Positions 52,620 through 61,529 of a DNA stretch of 64,000 bases are shown piece by piece. Position numbers and translations under genes: made by a program. Numbering within the stretch: position 1 is the first letter of the stretch; each line of letters begins with the position of its first letter. The notes below the pieces were generated by a model that saw nothing but the letters and a program-made list of their open reading frames with translations, did not search any database and had not been told where the DNA came from. The DNA is from Paraburkholderia sp. Lineage in GTDB: Bacteria > Pseudomonadota > Gammaproteobacteria > Burkholderiales > Burkholderiaceae. The stretch spans positions 1-64,000 of the forward strand of contig NZ_JAMXLH010000012.1 in the NCBI RefSeq assembly GCF_024281035.1, written 5' to 3'.

Positions 52620-53726
52620 ATGCGCGAACCTTCTCCGGTTCGTCCGCCGCTGGTTGGCATCATCGCCAATCCCATTTCGGCGCGCGATATCCGTCGGGTC
52701 ATCGCCAATGCGAACAGTCTGCAGCTCGCTGATCGCGTGAATATCGTGCTGCGGCTACTCGCTGCGCTGGCCGCAGGCGGCGTTGGCCGCGTGCTGATGA
52801 TGCCGGACCGCGAGGGGCTGCGGGTCATGCTGCAGCGGCATCTGATGCGCGCGCAAGGACCTGACGCCACGCTCGCGGCGGTCGAGTATCTGGACATGCC
52901 GGTTACCGGCAGCGTGGACGACACGCTGCGCGCCGCGCAAATGATGCGCGAGGCAGGCGTCGCGGCCATCGTGGTGCTCGGCGGTGACGGGACGCATCGC
53001 GCGGTGGTCCGCGAGTGCGGCGACGTGCCGATCGTCGGGCTTTCCACGGGCACCAACAATGCCTTCCCCGAAATGCGCGAACCCACCATCACCGGACTGG
53101 CGACGGGCCTGTTCGCCAGCGGGCGCATCCCGGCATCGTGCGCGCTCGCGAGCAACAAGCGGCTGGAAGTGACGATTCGCGAGCCGAATGGAGCCGTGCG
53201 GCGCGACATCGCGCTGGTGGACGCGGTCATCTCCCGCGAGCAATACATCGGCGCACGCGCCGTGTGGAAGACCGAAACGTTGACGGCGGTCTATGTGTCA
53301 TTCGCCAGTCCGCAGGCAATCGGTCTGTCCGCCATCGCGGGCCTGCTCGAACCGGTCGGCCGCGACGAACGCGGCGGCCTCGCCATCGAGCTGGGCAAGC
53401 GGGGCCATTGCGCATTCGAGTTGATGGCGCCGATCGCGCCCGGCCTCATGCAGCCGGTGCCGATCGCGTACTGGCATCGCCTCGAGCATGCCGTGCCGCA
53501 GCGCGTGCAACAGCACGCGGGCATCGTCGCGCTCGACGGCGAGCGCGAGATGGCATTCGGCAAGCATGACGAAGTATTCGTGACCTTGCACGAGAACGCC
53601 TTTTCCAGCATCGACGTGGCGGCCTGCATGAGCTACGCCGCCGGCGCGCACCTGATGCGCAGCGGTACAGGCCCAGGCGCGGGCCTGCCCGTTCCCGAGT
53701 TCCGCACTTTCACCCCCCAAACCTGA
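52620..53726 (+). CDS. acoX: Acetoin catabolism protein AcoX (NAD-kinase-like)
   Basis: The 368-residue protein belongs to the AcoX family, which has an NAD-kinase-like fold: VGIIANPISARDIRRV at the start, VVLGGDGTHRAVVREC and IVGLSTGTNNAFPEM in the middle. AcoX is found with acetoin dehydrogenase genes but its reaction is not settled. The ATG at 52620 is preceded by AGGAGACAGGC. It is the first gene of the operon and lies 15 bases before acoA. Confidence 0.9.
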   Translation: MREPSPVRPPLVGIIANPISARDIRRVIANANSLQLADRVNIVLRLLAALAAGGVGRVLMMPDREGLRVMLQRHLMRAQGPDATLAAVEYLDMPVTGSVDDTLRAAQMMREAGVAAIVVLGGDGTHRAVVRECGDVPIVGLSTGTNNAFPEMREPTITGLATGLFASGRIPASCALASNKRLEVTIREPNGAVRRDIALVDAVISREQYIGARAVWKTETLTAVYVSFASPQAIGLSAIAGLLEPVGRDERGGLAIELGKRGHCAFELMAPIAPGLMQPVPIAYWHRLEHAVPQRVQQHAGIVALDGEREMAFGKHDEVFVTLHENAFSSIDVAACMSYAAGAHLMRSGTGPGAGLPVPEFRTFTPQT

Positions 53727-53741
53727 AACAAGGAGACAGAC

Positions 53742-54743
53742 ATGGAAGCAGACATCGCTGCAGGGCCGGTTCAGCTGCCGCTCGACAAGGAGACGCTGCT
53801 CGCGGTCTATCGCAAGATGCGCACGATCCGCGAATTCGAAGAGCGGCTGCACGTCGACTTCGGCCGCGGTGACATCCCCGGCTTTGTGCACCTCTATGCG
53901 GGCGAGGAGGCGACCGGGGTCGGCATCCTGCATCACCTCGGTGACGGCGACCGTATTGCGAGCACGCACCGCGGTCACGGCCATTGCATCGCCAAAGGCG
54001 TGGACCCGGTCGCGATGATGAAGGAGATCTATGGCCGCAAGGGAGGCTCGTGCAACGGCAAGGGCGGCTCGATGCATATCGCGGACCTGTCGAAGGGAAT
54101 GATGGGCGCCAACGGCATTCTCGGCGCCGGTGCGCCGTTGATCTGCGGCGCGGCGCTGGCCGCCAAATTCCGCGGCAAGGGCGAGGTTGGCATCACCTTC
54201 TGCGGCGATGGCGCGTCGAATCAGGGCACCGTTCTTGAAAGCCTGAATCTCGCGGCAGTCTGGAATTTGCCGGTGATCTTCGTGATCGAGAACAACGGCT
54301 ATGCCGAATCGACCGCGCGCGATTACGGCACCGCCGTGGACAGCTATGTCGATCGCGCAGCAGGCTTCGGCATCCCTGGCGTGACGGTGGACGGCACCGA
54401 CTTCTTCGCCGTGCACGAGGCCGCGGGCGAAGTCATCCGGCGCGCGCGCGAGGGTGGCGGCCCGTCGTTGCTCGAATGCAAGACGGTGCGTTTCTACGGC
54501 CATTTCGAGGGCGATGCGCAGACTTATCGCGGGCCCGGCGAACTCGACGACATTCGCAGCAACAAGGATTGCATCAAGAAGTTCGCGCAAGTGGTGACGC
54601 GGGCGGAAGTGATTTCGCGCGACGCGCTGGAGGCGATCGATCGCGAGGTCGCGGCGCTGATCGAGCATTCGGTCGTGGAGGCCAAGGCCGCGCCGCTGCC
54701 GGGGCCCGAGGATCTGCTCTCGGACGTCTACGTGAGCTACTGA
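53742..54743 (+). CDS. acoA: Acetoin dehydrogenase E1 component, alpha subunit
   Basis: The 333-residue protein is the thiamine-diphosphate-dependent E1 alpha chain. It shows the conserved HLYAGEEATGVGI, GHGHCIAKG, GKGGSMHIADLSKGMMGANGI and the ThDP motif CGDGASNQGTVLESLNLAAVWNLPVIFVIENNGYAES. With AcoB it cleaves acetoin to acetaldehyde and an acetyl group passed to AcoC. Length is normal, a GGAGAC site precedes it. Confidence 0.95.
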   Translation: MEADIAAGPVQLPLDKETLLAVYRKMRTIREFEERLHVDFGRGDIPGFVHLYAGEEATGVGILHHLGDGDRIASTHRGHGHCIAKGVDPVAMMKEIYGRKGGSCNGKGGSMHIADLSKGMMGANGILGAGAPLICGAALAAKFRGKGEVGITFCGDGASNQGTVLESLNLAAVWNLPVIFVIENNGYAESTARDYGTAVDSYVDRAAGFGIPGVTVDGTDFFAVHEAAGEVIRRAREGGGPSLLECKTVRFYGHFEGDAQTYRGPGELDDIRSNKDCIKKFAQVVTRAEVISRDALEAIDREVAALIEHSVVEAKAAPLPGPEDLLSDVYVSY

Positions 54744-54791
54744 AATCATCGTGCGACGACCGATTCAATCATTCAATCAGGAGACGAAATC

Positions 54792-55808
54792 ATGGCCAGA
54801 AAATTGAGCATGAAGCTGGCGATCAATGAAGCGATCGACCAGGAAATGACCCGCGACCCGAGCGTCATCATGCTGGGCGAGGACATCGTCGGCGGCGCGG
54901 GCGCGAGCGGCGAAATGGATGCGTGGGGCGGCGTGCTCGGCGTGACCAAGGGCCTCTACGCCAAACACGGCGACCGCCTGCTTGACACGCCGCTTTCCGA
55001 GTCCGCCTACGTGGGGGCCGCCATCGGCGCGGCCGCGTGCGGCATGCGGCCGATTGCCGAGCTGATGTTCATCGACTTCATGGGTGTGTGCTTCGACCAG
55101 ATCTACAACCAGGCGGCGAAGTTTCGCTACATGTTCGGCGGCAAGGCCGAAACGCCGGTGGTGATCCGCGCGATGGTCGGCGCGGGCTTCAGGGCCGCCG
55201 CCCAGCACAGCCAGATGCTGACACCGTTGTTCACGCACATACCCGGCCTCAAGGTGGTGTGCCCATCCACGCCTTATGACACGAAGGGGATGCTGATCCA
55301 GGCGATCCGCGATAACGATCCGGTGATCTTCTGCGAGCACAAGAACCTGTACGGCCTCGAAGGCGAGGTGCCGGAAAGCTCGTACACGGTCCCGTTCGGC
55401 GAGGCCAATATCGTGCGCGACGGCAAACATGTATCGATCGTCACGTACGGCCTGATGGTTCATCGCGCGCTGGAGGCCGCCGCTGTGCTCGCGAAGGAGG
55501 GCATCGAGGCCGAGATCGTGGATTTGCGCTCGCTGTCGCCGCTGGATATCGACACCGTGCTGGAAACGGTCGAGAACACCGGCCGCCTGGTGGTGGTGGA
55601 CGAGGCGAGCCCGCGCTGCAACATCGCCACCGATATATCGGCACAGGTCGCCCAACGCGCCTTCGGCGCGCTTAAAGCCGGGATCGAGATGGTTTGCCCG
55701 CCGCATACGCCGGTGCCGTTCTCGCCCGCGCTCGAAGACCTGTATATCCCGAGCGCCGCGCAGATCGCGGAAGCGGCGCGCCGCACGATGAAAGGAGGGA
55801 AGAACTGA
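54792..55808 (+). CDS. acoB: Acetoin dehydrogenase E1 component, beta subunit
   Basis: The 338-residue protein is the E1 beta chain (transketolase-type pyrimidine-binding and C-terminal domains: MLGEDIVGGAGASGEMDAWGGVLGVTKGL, LMFIDFMGVCFDQIYNQAAKFRYM, FCEHKNLYGLEG, VDLRSLSPLDIDTVLETVENTGRLVVVDEA). Its stop overlaps the acoC start (TGATG). Translation is coupled to acoC. Confidence 0.95.
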   Translation: MARKLSMKLAINEAIDQEMTRDPSVIMLGEDIVGGAGASGEMDAWGGVLGVTKGLYAKHGDRLLDTPLSESAYVGAAIGAAACGMRPIAELMFIDFMGVCFDQIYNQAAKFRYMFGGKAETPVVIRAMVGAGFRAAAQHSQMLTPLFTHIPGLKVVCPSTPYDTKGMLIQAIRDNDPVIFCEHKNLYGLEGEVPESSYTVPFGEANIVRDGKHVSIVTYGLMVHRALEAAAVLAKEGIEAEIVDLRSLSPLDIDTVLETVENTGRLVVVDEASPRCNIATDISAQVAQRAFGALKAGIEMVCPPHTPVPFSPALEDLYIPSAAQIAEAARRTMKGGKN

Positions 55809-56920
55809 TGGGCCCGATTACCCCGATCGTAATGCCCAAGTGGGGGCTGGAGATGCGCGAAGGCACGGTGCAGGACTGGCTGGTCCGGGAAGGCGAGCGC
55901 ATCGAAGTTGGAACGGCGCTGCTCGATGTGGATACCGACAAGATTTCCAATTCGGTGGAAGCGCCCGATGCCGGACTGCTGCGCCGCATCGTCGCGCAGA
56001 GCGGCGAGACGCTGCCGGTCAAGGCGCTGCTCGGCGTGATGGCCGAGCAGGACGTGAGCGACGCCGAAATCGAAGCCTACGTCGCCGCTTACGAGGTGCC
56101 GGCCATCGACAGCGGCGACGAGGACGCGGGCCCCGCGTTCGACTATGCCGACGTGGACGGCATTCGCGTGCGCTATGCGCGGCGCGGGCCGGAGTCGGGT
56201 ACGCCGGTGCTCTTCATCCACGGCTTCGGCGGCGACCTGAACAACTGGCTGTTCAACCTCGATGCGGTGGCGGAGAAGCATCCGGTGATCGCGCTCGATC
56301 TGCCCGCGCACGGTCAGTCCCAGGTGAAGCTGGCGGGCACGACGCTGCAGGAGCTGGCCGCCTTCGTCGGCCGCTTCATGGAGACCATCGGCGTCCCATC
56401 GGCGCATCTGGTCGGCCACTCGATGGGCGGCGGCGTGGCTGCGCAGCTGGCGGTGGATGCGCCGCAGAAGGCGCGTTCGCTGGCGCTGATCGACAGCGCA
56501 GGGCTCGGCGACGAAGTCAACGCCGACTACACCGATGGTTTCGTGCGCGCCGAATCGCGTCGCGAACTCAAGCCCGTGGCCGAACTGCTGTTCAACGACA
56601 CGGCGCTCGTGAGTCGCCAGATGCTGGACGATCTGCTCAAGTACAAGCGGCTCGACGGCGTTGCCGAGGCGCTCACCGAGCTGGGCACGACGTTGTTCGG
56701 CGACGGCAGGCAACGTGAGCAACCTGGCCGTGCGCTGGGCGGCTTTGACGGGCCGGTGATGGTGGTCTGGGGCCGTGCGGATCGCGTCATTCCGAGCGCA
56801 CATGCCGCCGCCGCGCCTGCTGGCGCAGTGGTGGCGGTGCTCGATGACGCCGGCCATATGCCGCAGATGGAAAAGGCCAACGAGGTCAACGCGCTGCTGC
56901 GCCGCCATCTGGGCCAGTGA
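55808..56920 (+). CDS. acoC: Acetoin dehydrogenase E2 component (lipoyl domain fused to alpha/beta hydrolase)
   Basis: The 370-residue protein has an N-terminal lipoyl domain (residues 1-80, with the lipoylated lysine in DVDTDKISN at about residue 45) and a C-terminal alpha/beta-hydrolase fold (about 130-368: FIHGFGGDLNNW, nucleophile in GHSMGGGVAAQL, and the terminal histidine in DDAGHMPQMEK). This fusion is typical of AcoC, the dihydrolipoamide acetyltransferase of the acetoin complex. The start ATG shares a base with the acoB stop. Confidence 0.93.
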   Translation: MGPITPIVMPKWGLEMREGTVQDWLVREGERIEVGTALLDVDTDKISNSVEAPDAGLLRRIVAQSGETLPVKALLGVMAEQDVSDAEIEAYVAAYEVPAIDSGDEDAGPAFDYADVDGIRVRYARRGPESGTPVLFIHGFGGDLNNWLFNLDAVAEKHPVIALDLPAHGQSQVKLAGTTLQELAAFVGRFMETIGVPSAHLVGHSMGGGVAAQLAVDAPQKARSLALIDSAGLGDEVNADYTDGFVRAESRRELKPVAELLFNDTALVSRQMLDDLLKYKRLDGVAEALTELGTTLFGDGRQREQPGRALGGFDGPVMVVWGRADRVIPSAHAAAAPAGAVVAVLDDAGHMPQMEKANEVNALLRRHLGQ

Positions 56921-57027
56921 GTCGGGCTGGCCGGCGCGGGCCAGGCCATTCCTGTCGTGAGGTGCGGGGCGAGCTGCCCCGTACCGCCTCATTCGATATA
57001 AACCGAGCATACCGAGGAGTTAGAACG

Positions 57028-58095
57028 ATGAAGGCAGCGCGTTTTTACGATCGCGGCGACATTCGCATCGAAGATATTCCCGAACCCGTCGTGGAGCCGG
57101 GCACCGTTGGCATCGAGGTAGCCTGGTGCGGTATCTGCGGCACCGATCTGCACGAATTCATGGAAGGGCCGATTTTCATTCCGCCGTGCGGCCATCCCCA
57201 TCCGATTTCCAAAGAGTCCGCGCCCATCACCATGGGCCATGAATTTTCCGGCGTGGTATATGCGGTGGGCGAAGGCGTGACCGATATCGAAGTCGGCCAG
57301 CACGTGGTGGTGGAGCCTTATATCGTGGCCGACGACGTGCCGACGGGACCGGGAGAAAACTATCACCTGTCGAAGAACATGAATTTCATCGGTCTGGGCG
57401 GCCGTGGGGGCGGCCTGTCCGAAAAGATCGCCGTCAAACGCCGCTGGGTGCACCCGATCTCGAAGTCCATTCCGCTGGATCAGGCCGCCCTGATCGAGCC
57501 GCTGTCGGTGGGCCATCATGCATACACCCGCAGCGGCGCGAAGGCCGGCGATATCGCTCTCGTCGGCGGCGCAGGTCCGATCGGCCTGCTGCTGTCGGCG
57601 ACGCTCAAAGCCAAGGGTCTGCGCGTCATCGTCACGGAGTTGAGCGCGAAGCGCAAGGAGAAGGCCCGCGAATCCGGCGTGGCCGATTACATTCTCGATC
57701 CATCCGAGGTGGACGTGGCCGCGGAAGTGATGAAAATCACCGGCGGCAAAGGCGTGGATGTGGCGTTCGAATGCTCCAGCGTGAACAAGGTGCTCGACAC
57801 GCTGGTGGCCGTCACCAAAGCCACGGGCGTCGTGGTGATCGTGTCCATCTGGAGCCATCCGGCCACCATCAACGTGCACAGCGTGGTCATGAAGGAGCTG
57901 GACGTGCGCGGCACGATCGCGTATTGCAACGATCATCAGGAAACGATCAAGCTCGTTGAGGAAGGCAAGATCAATCTTGAGCCGTTCATCACCCAGCGCA
58001 TTCAACTGGAAGATCTTGTTTCAAAGGGATTTGAAACGCTGATTCATAACAACGAATCAGCCGTGAAAATCATCGTCCAGCCCAGATTGAAGTGA
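57028..58095 (+). CDS. (R,R)-Butanediol dehydrogenase / acetoin reductase (zinc MDR)
   Basis: The 355-residue enzyme has the MDR zinc motif WCGICGTDLHEF and GHEFSG, the insert HPHPISKESAPITMGHEF and FIGLGGRGGGLSEKIAV typical of 2,3-butanediol dehydrogenases, and the Rossmann motif VGGAGPIGLLLSA. It interconverts 2,3-butanediol and acetoin, feeding the acetoin dehydrogenase complex. It follows acoC by 107 bases on the same strand, with its own GAGGAG site. Confidence 0.92.
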   Translation: MKAARFYDRGDIRIEDIPEPVVEPGTVGIEVAWCGICGTDLHEFMEGPIFIPPCGHPHPISKESAPITMGHEFSGVVYAVGEGVTDIEVGQHVVVEPYIVADDVPTGPGENYHLSKNMNFIGLGGRGGGLSEKIAVKRRWVHPISKSIPLDQAALIEPLSVGHHAYTRSGAKAGDIALVGGAGPIGLLLSATLKAKGLRVIVTELSAKRKEKARESGVADYILDPSEVDVAAEVMKITGGKGVDVAFECSSVNKVLDTLVAVTKATGVVVIVSIWSHPATINVHSVVMKELDVRGTIAYCNDHQETIKLVEEGKINLEPFITQRIQLEDLVSKGFETLIHNNESAVKIIVQPRLK

Positions 58096-58263
58096 CCGGA
58101 GCCCCTACGTGACAAGGGGCGATTGGCGCGGTTCTTCGCGACGATGGACAATGTCACCGGCTCGTCCGTCGCTGCGGACGGCGACCTGACGTTCCAGCAG
58201 TCCGCGAAGGATCGCCACGGTTCTTTGCGCAAGCCCCTTATTCATGTGAACAGGCCCTGGCCT

Positions 58264-59034
58264 ATGCCATTTGAAATCGTCGACTTCGATGCCGACACAA
58301 CCGATCCACTTGCGGCGGAGATGGCGCTGCTGTCGCTAGCGGAGACGGGCCGCTGCGTCGCGCATCTGTGGCAGGCACCGGTTTCACTGGTGGTGCCGCG
58401 CAGCTACCGGCGCTACGCCGCCCTGGAGACTGCCCGCGCCGAGTTTGCGCGGCGCGGATGCCCGGTTTATTTGCGCATGTCGGGCGGCGGGCTGGTGCCG
58501 CAGGGGCCGGGCATTCTCAATCTGAGCCTCGCCTATAGGTTGCAGGGCAACGCGAGCGAGCATTCGGAAGCTGTCTACCGGCATCTGTGCGAAATCCTGC
58601 GCGAGGCGCTGGGCACGTTCGGGCTTCAGACGCATTGGCAGGCGGTGGAAGGGTCGTTCTGCGACGGACGCTTCAATCTCGCCTGGGGTGCGCCGGGCGA
58701 GGCGCAAAAGATCGCCGGGACCGCGCAATACTGGCGCCGCATGCGATCGGACGCGCACGGGGCGCAGGCACCGCTGCATGCGGTATTGGCTCATGCGGTG
58801 TTGTTGGTCAGCGCCGATCCGGAGGAAATCAACGAGCGCGCCAATGCTTTCGAAGACGCCATCGAAAGCGGAAAGCGCTACGAAGCGGGGCGTGTCGTCA
58901 GCGTGCAGCAGGCGCTTTCCCGAGCGGGGCTGGCATCGCCGGACGGACTCATCGATCGGGTCATGTCGGCGCTGCGCGCGAGCGTGATGACAATGCCGCC
59001 GGTTGCGGATTCAACCGGCCGAAGCTTCCGGTGA
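58264..59034 (+). CDS. Lipoate-protein ligase-like protein
   Basis: The 256-residue protein (from ATG 58264) carries a BPL/LplA-type domain: SYRRYAALETARAEFARRGCPVYLRMSGGGLVPQGPGILNLSLAYRL (the R-x-S-G-G-G motif of lipoyl ligases), then FCDGRFNLAWGAPGEAQKIAGTAQYWRR with the conserved lysine. It likely attaches lipoate to AcoC. The start is uncertain: no good ribosome site precedes 58264, and a TTG at 58123 is in frame. It ends the acetoin block. Confidence 0.82.
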   Translation: MPFEIVDFDADTTDPLAAEMALLSLAETGRCVAHLWQAPVSLVVPRSYRRYAALETARAEFARRGCPVYLRMSGGGLVPQGPGILNLSLAYRLQGNASEHSEAVYRHLCEILREALGTFGLQTHWQAVEGSFCDGRFNLAWGAPGEAQKIAGTAQYWRRMRSDAHGAQAPLHAVLAHAVLLVSADPEEINERANAFEDAIESGKRYEAGRVVSVQQALSRAGLASPDGLIDRVMSALRASVMTMPPVADSTGRSFR

Positions 59035-59171
59035 ACCCCTCTTTAAAGGCGGCTACTGCCTGACGCCGCCGGCAGTAGCCGACGCGTAACTTACGTTCGG
59101 ATCAGCGGTAAGCGGAGATTTGGCCTGGCAGTAACGCTAGCTCAACACGAGGCAAGTGACATCGAACTTGC

Positions 59172-59684
59172 CTATGGCGTCGTTTTCTTCGCAAGAACGA
59201 GGTAATGCATCCGACCGTTCGTCTCTGCGTAGCTCAGAACGAAATTGCCTGGCGGGACCGTCATGTCCGGAAACGCCTTGATGATGCCACCATTCTTGAT
59301 CGTCCGGTTCGCATACGTTACGAGGTCAAGGTCATAGAAATTGACGTCATAAGCTGGTGTTTCGCACATTACGGCTGCATACGCGCCGCCTTTCACAACA
59401 TACCCGTTGCACGCCTTGCTGCCGTGAAAGACCGCGGACTGGAAATCCTGGTTCATCAGTGTCACGTTCGGACCGTATGAACCGATGGTTTTCCGAACCA
59501 CCACGTTCGTGACGTGAAGATTGTTCAGTCGGCTGTCGACCACTTCGTAGGTGCCGACCAACGCATCTGTTGCGGCACGTAGATCGGATTGTTTTTGTTC
59601 GACGGTGCGGGAATCGTTCACGCCGATGCAACCGACCAAAGAAACGGCTGCGCAAACCGCAGAGATGTAAGGAAGGAGCGTCAT
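59172..59684 (-). CDS. Hypothetical lipoprotein
   Basis: The 170-residue precursor has a lipoprotein signal (VSLVGCIG, cysteine at about residue 19). The mature part is soluble, with two cysteines (KACNGYVV and VMCETP), and is rich in beta-strand-like residues. I recognise no family. The ATG at 59684 has GAG upstream; a TTG two codons earlier is an alternative. Confidence 0.65.
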   Translation of the reverse strand: MTLLPYISAVCAAVSLVGCIGVNDSRTVEQKQSDLRAATDALVGTYEVVDSRLNNLHVTNVVVRKTIGSYGPNVTLMNQDFQSAVFHGSKACNGYVVKGGAYAAVMCETPAYDVNFYDLDLVTYANRTIKNGGIIKAFPDMTVPPGNFVLSYAETNGRMHYLVLAKKTTP

Positions 59685-59796
59685 TTTCAAACTCGTTTAA
59701 TTCTGGAAGCGGCATGGTTGGCGATTGGGCGGGCATCGCTCATCTCTACGGTGAACGGCCGTTTTCGAAAATTCTGAAGGCTCGCAATGGATCGTC

Positions 59797-60060
59797 TTAT
59801 GCAAATGGAATAGATGCATCAGGCGGCCCCGCAGCGGGCAGGGCGTTGAGCGGATTACGAATTACTCCGCCGGCTGTCTTCAATCCGTGGGTGTAGCGCA
59901 CCGTGGTCGCTATTTCGACGTGCCCTGGCAGTTCTTGAATCGGGCGGATGTAGCTGCCAGACTGGCGCAGGTGCGTCGCGAAGCGATGCTGCAGCGAATC
60001 CAGCGCGGCTAGCCTGGCGATTCCCGCAGACGTTACTGCCCACTTGAAGGACAAGGCCAA
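59797..60060 (-). pseudogene. Truncated and inactive integron-integrase-like tyrosine recombinase
   Basis: Residues 20-75 of this 87-codon frame read LDSLQHRFATHLRQSGSYI, then ELPGHVEIATTVRYTHGLK and AGGVIRNPLNALP. This is the C-terminus of an integron-type integrase (family pattern TLRHSFATHLL...LLGHSDVSTTMIYTHVLK...GGVRSPLDALP). The second catalytic arginine has become glutamine (LQH), while the histidine and the YTH tyrosine remain. The N-terminal 250 residues are missing, so it is inactive. Confidence 0.75.
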
Positions 60061-60690
60061 ATGGAATTTGACGAGGACGGGGTATTTGATCTGGAAGCAT
60101 CAATGCAACTCTCCGAATATGAGCGACTTGAGCGGAGGGCGGCAGATGCTCATGCACATAACATGGACGTTGCGCAGATTGTCACGCTTGGGCGGCTAAT
60201 TGTCGGTCATTGTTTGGTCAGCGTGGCAGCAAACCGCGATCTGCTTGAACAGGAAGGCGCACTAAACGTCGATATTGGCCGCTTCCTCAAACATGAAGGC
60301 TACAAAATCGAGAAGCTCGACTCGCACGGAAATAAATATCGCCGTTCGATAGTGGGCGGTCTGCAGACCGCGCAAGATGCGCCGAGAGCGGCTAGATCGG
60401 CTGGTGTGTTGTCCGATTTGATCGTCGATGAGCGAGGCGATCGTGTCGAACTAAAAACAGCGGCATTTGCCACCCCCAAAGACAGAGTGCCGGACGATTT
60501 GTTTGATAAGGATCTGGCTTATCTGGAACGAGCGCCGTACACGGGGGACCTGGAACGCTACGGCTACGAGGGGCTGAGTCGCCCCGAACGGCTGGCGGAA
60601 ATGGCGCTGTTTGTTGCGGACAAGAAGATCGCGCAAGGCAGTTCCAGACTCCGCGCCATGGTTGGAGACAATCGATCGCAACAGTACTAA
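60061..60690 (+). CDS. Orphan protein next to the integrase remnant
   Basis: The 209-residue soluble, acidic protein has no signal peptide. It starts MEFDEDGVFDLEASMQLSEY and holds helical segments throughout. A GGACAAGG site precedes the ATG. Base composition is lower in GC than the surrounding genes. It lies head to head with the integrase remnant, the orientation cassette genes have relative to intI, but I see no convincing attC site after it. No family is recognised. Confidence 0.6.
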   Translation: MEFDEDGVFDLEASMQLSEYERLERRAADAHAHNMDVAQIVTLGRLIVGHCLVSVAANRDLLEQEGALNVDIGRFLKHEGYKIEKLDSHGNKYRRSIVGGLQTAQDAPRAARSAGVLSDLIVDERGDRVELKTAAFATPKDRVPDDLFDKDLAYLERAPYTGDLERYGYEGLSRPERLAEMALFVADKKIAQGSSRLRAMVGDNRSQQY

Positions 60691-60774
60691 GCATTGTGGC
60701 GTTAGCAATGCATGGCAGTGCGTAGCTCGCATGAGGCCCCGGCCAACAGCGGGTTGGGGCCGCCGTAGCCGATT

Positions 60775-61518
60775 ATTTGCGATTTTCGGGACATCGACGT
60801 GGTGTTCGACGCTACCTCGGCTGGCGCGCACGTGAAGAACGATGCGTTCCTGCGCGAGCACAAGCCCGGCATCCGCGTGATCGACCTCACGCCCGCCGCA
60901 ATCGGCCCGTACTGCGTGCCGGTCGTGAATCTCGACGCGCATCTCGACGCGCCGAACGTGAACATGGTCACCTGCGGCGGCCAGGCGACGATCCCGATGG
61001 TCGCGGCCGTGTCGCGCGTGGCGAAAGTGCATTACGCGGAAATCGTCGCGTCGATCAGCAGCAAGTCGGCGGGGCCGGGCACACGCGCGAACATCGACGA
61101 ATTCACCGAGACGACCTCGAAGGCCATCGAAGTGGTGGGCGGCGCGGCGAAGGGCAAGGCCATCATCGTGCCGAACCCGGCCGAGCCGCCGGTGATGATG
61201 CGCGACACCGTGTACGTGCTGTCCGAAGCCGCCGACCAGGCGCGGGTGGAAGCCTCCATCGAGGAAATGGCGAAGGCCGTGAACGCTTATGTGCCGGGCT
61301 ACCGCCTCAAGCAGAAGGTGCAGTTCGACGTGATCCCCGAGAGCGCGCCGATCAACATCCCGGGCCGCGGCAAGTTCAGCGGCCTGAAGACGTCGGTGTT
61401 CCTCGAAATCGAAGGCGCGGCGCACTATCTGACGGCCTATGCGGGCAACCTCGACATCATGACCTCGGCGGCGCTCGCTACCGCGGAGCGCATCGCCAGC
61501 TCGGCTGTGGCGGCTTAA
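60775..61518 (+). pseudogene. Acetaldehyde dehydrogenase (acylating), 5'-truncated
   Basis: From about residue 75 of the normal protein onward the sequence is intact: [18 protein letters not shown], the catalytic cysteine in [14 protein letters not shown], and [23 protein letters not shown]. The N-terminal NAD-binding part is absent; homology begins abruptly at about 60787 and upstream sequence is unrelated. The enzyme (MhpF/DmpF/BphJ) converts acetaldehyde to acetyl-CoA in catechol meta-cleavage pathways. A GTG at 60799 could start a 239-residue fragment, but this would lack the coenzyme site, so it is almost certainly non-functional. Confidence 0.88.
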
Positions 61519-61529
61519 AGGAAGCGAAC

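Noticed and set aside
60690..60780. Possible attC site after the orphan gene
   Set aside because: The hairpins GCATTG/CAATGC and GGCCCC/GGGGCC lack proper RYYYAAC and GTTRRRY core boxes and spacing.
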